A stretch of DNA of 25,802 bases. It comes from Botryllus schlosseri. Its lineage: Eukaryota > Chordata > Ascidiacea > Stolidobranchia > Styelidae. Position 1 is the first letter of the stretch. Each line of letters opens with the position of its first letter. Positions 25,351-25,802 of this stretch are shown one piece after another. The translations under genes were made by a program, and so were the position numbers. The notes under the pieces are model-generated. The model saw nothing but the letters and a program-made list of their open reading frames with translations. It did no database searches and was not told the origin of the DNA. The DNA lies in NCBI GenBank assembly GCA_000444245.1, contig ATSW01004855.1:1-25802 (forward strand), given 5' to 3'.

Positions 25351-25802
25351 TCGACATTGCAGTTTGACACCTATAAGTTTTGTCTGTTCATTGGCTTGAG
25401 CACAGCATTTGAGTCCAAATTACCATCTCAGATGGGATAAAATTGTTTGTTTTCATTTGTTCAATAGTATATTTCTTCACACATACATTCTGATGTAATC
25501 TGCGATGGTTCACTTCACACATATTGTGACATTATCTTTAACTTTGCAAGCAAATTGGTTCTCAACAAGTAACATTATTAGCCAACTAACAGCATGATGG
25601 TGATTTTTTAGTTATTTTGTCTCGGACAGCAGATTATGTGGTCATCCTAAGTTGCCACAGGCCACAATAAGGCCAAATACCGGGCAAGCTAGCAGTTGCT
25701 TTGGGATTTTTCAAAAGCGGCAAATTTAAATCCACAAGCCTAGTGTCGCAATATCACAAGCGCTTCATTTTCATAACTATTGCGATTGTACATATGAAGT
25801 TC

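Larger units (their letters stand above)
24319..25802. other. Downstream of the LRR gene, no further gene recognised
   Basis: Probable 3' UTR and intergenic DNA with MITE copy 9. A short minus-strand open stretch near 24800-24920 has no motif and no SPAG17 likeness. Confidence 0.5.

Noticed and set aside
1-25802. Bacterial-type features such as operons, CRISPR arrays or riboswitches
   Set aside because: The window is eukaryotic: spliced genes, U12 intron signals, hAT and LINE relics; no CRISPR-like direct repeats are seen.

Overview
The window is a stretch of animal nuclear DNA: AT-rich, with many spliced exons, introns of about 0.25 to 1.7 kb, dense non-autonomous DNA transposons and a few single-base Ns typical of a draft assembly. 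The genes and compact introns suggest an invertebrate, perhaps an invertebrate deuterostome such as a tunicate. The sequence alone does not settle the species.

The main gene, on the minus strand from 21319 down to 2671, is the 3' half of SPAG17 (PF6), a scaffold of the C1a projection of the ciliary central pair. I could chain 21 exons with consistent reading phase, about 1,150 codons, ending in a conserved C-terminus and a stop at 2671-2673. The exon upstream of 21319, and so the N-terminal half of the protein, was not found. The last intron (2808-3058) has the sequence signature of a U12-type AT-AC intron; splicing it that way avoids an in-frame stop and gives the conserved C-terminal tail.

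A second gene lies on the plus strand at 22223-24318: four exons encoding a 344-residue leucine-rich-repeat protein with a signal peptide, a cysteine-rich LRR N-cap and a hydrophobic C-terminal tail. It sits where upstream SPAG17 exons would be expected, so it may be nested antisense in a SPAG17 intron.

Among and between the exons are: (i) a family of at least nine copies of a long-armed foldback MITE, one of which seems to supply the 5' splice site of a SPAG17 exon; (ii) hAT-type non-autonomous elements, one of 1223 bp with perfect 8-bp target duplications (49-1271), and a GAGTC-rich family with one complete 484-bp copy (12098-12581) and several damaged copies; (iii) a 130-bp insertion inside one of those copies; (iv) the 3' coding tail of a LINE (19302-19400); (v) a 48-bp palindrome, a foldback element and a dispersed repeat pair. 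The outer parts (1376-2670 and 24319-25802) appear to hold UTRs, repeats and no recognisable genes.
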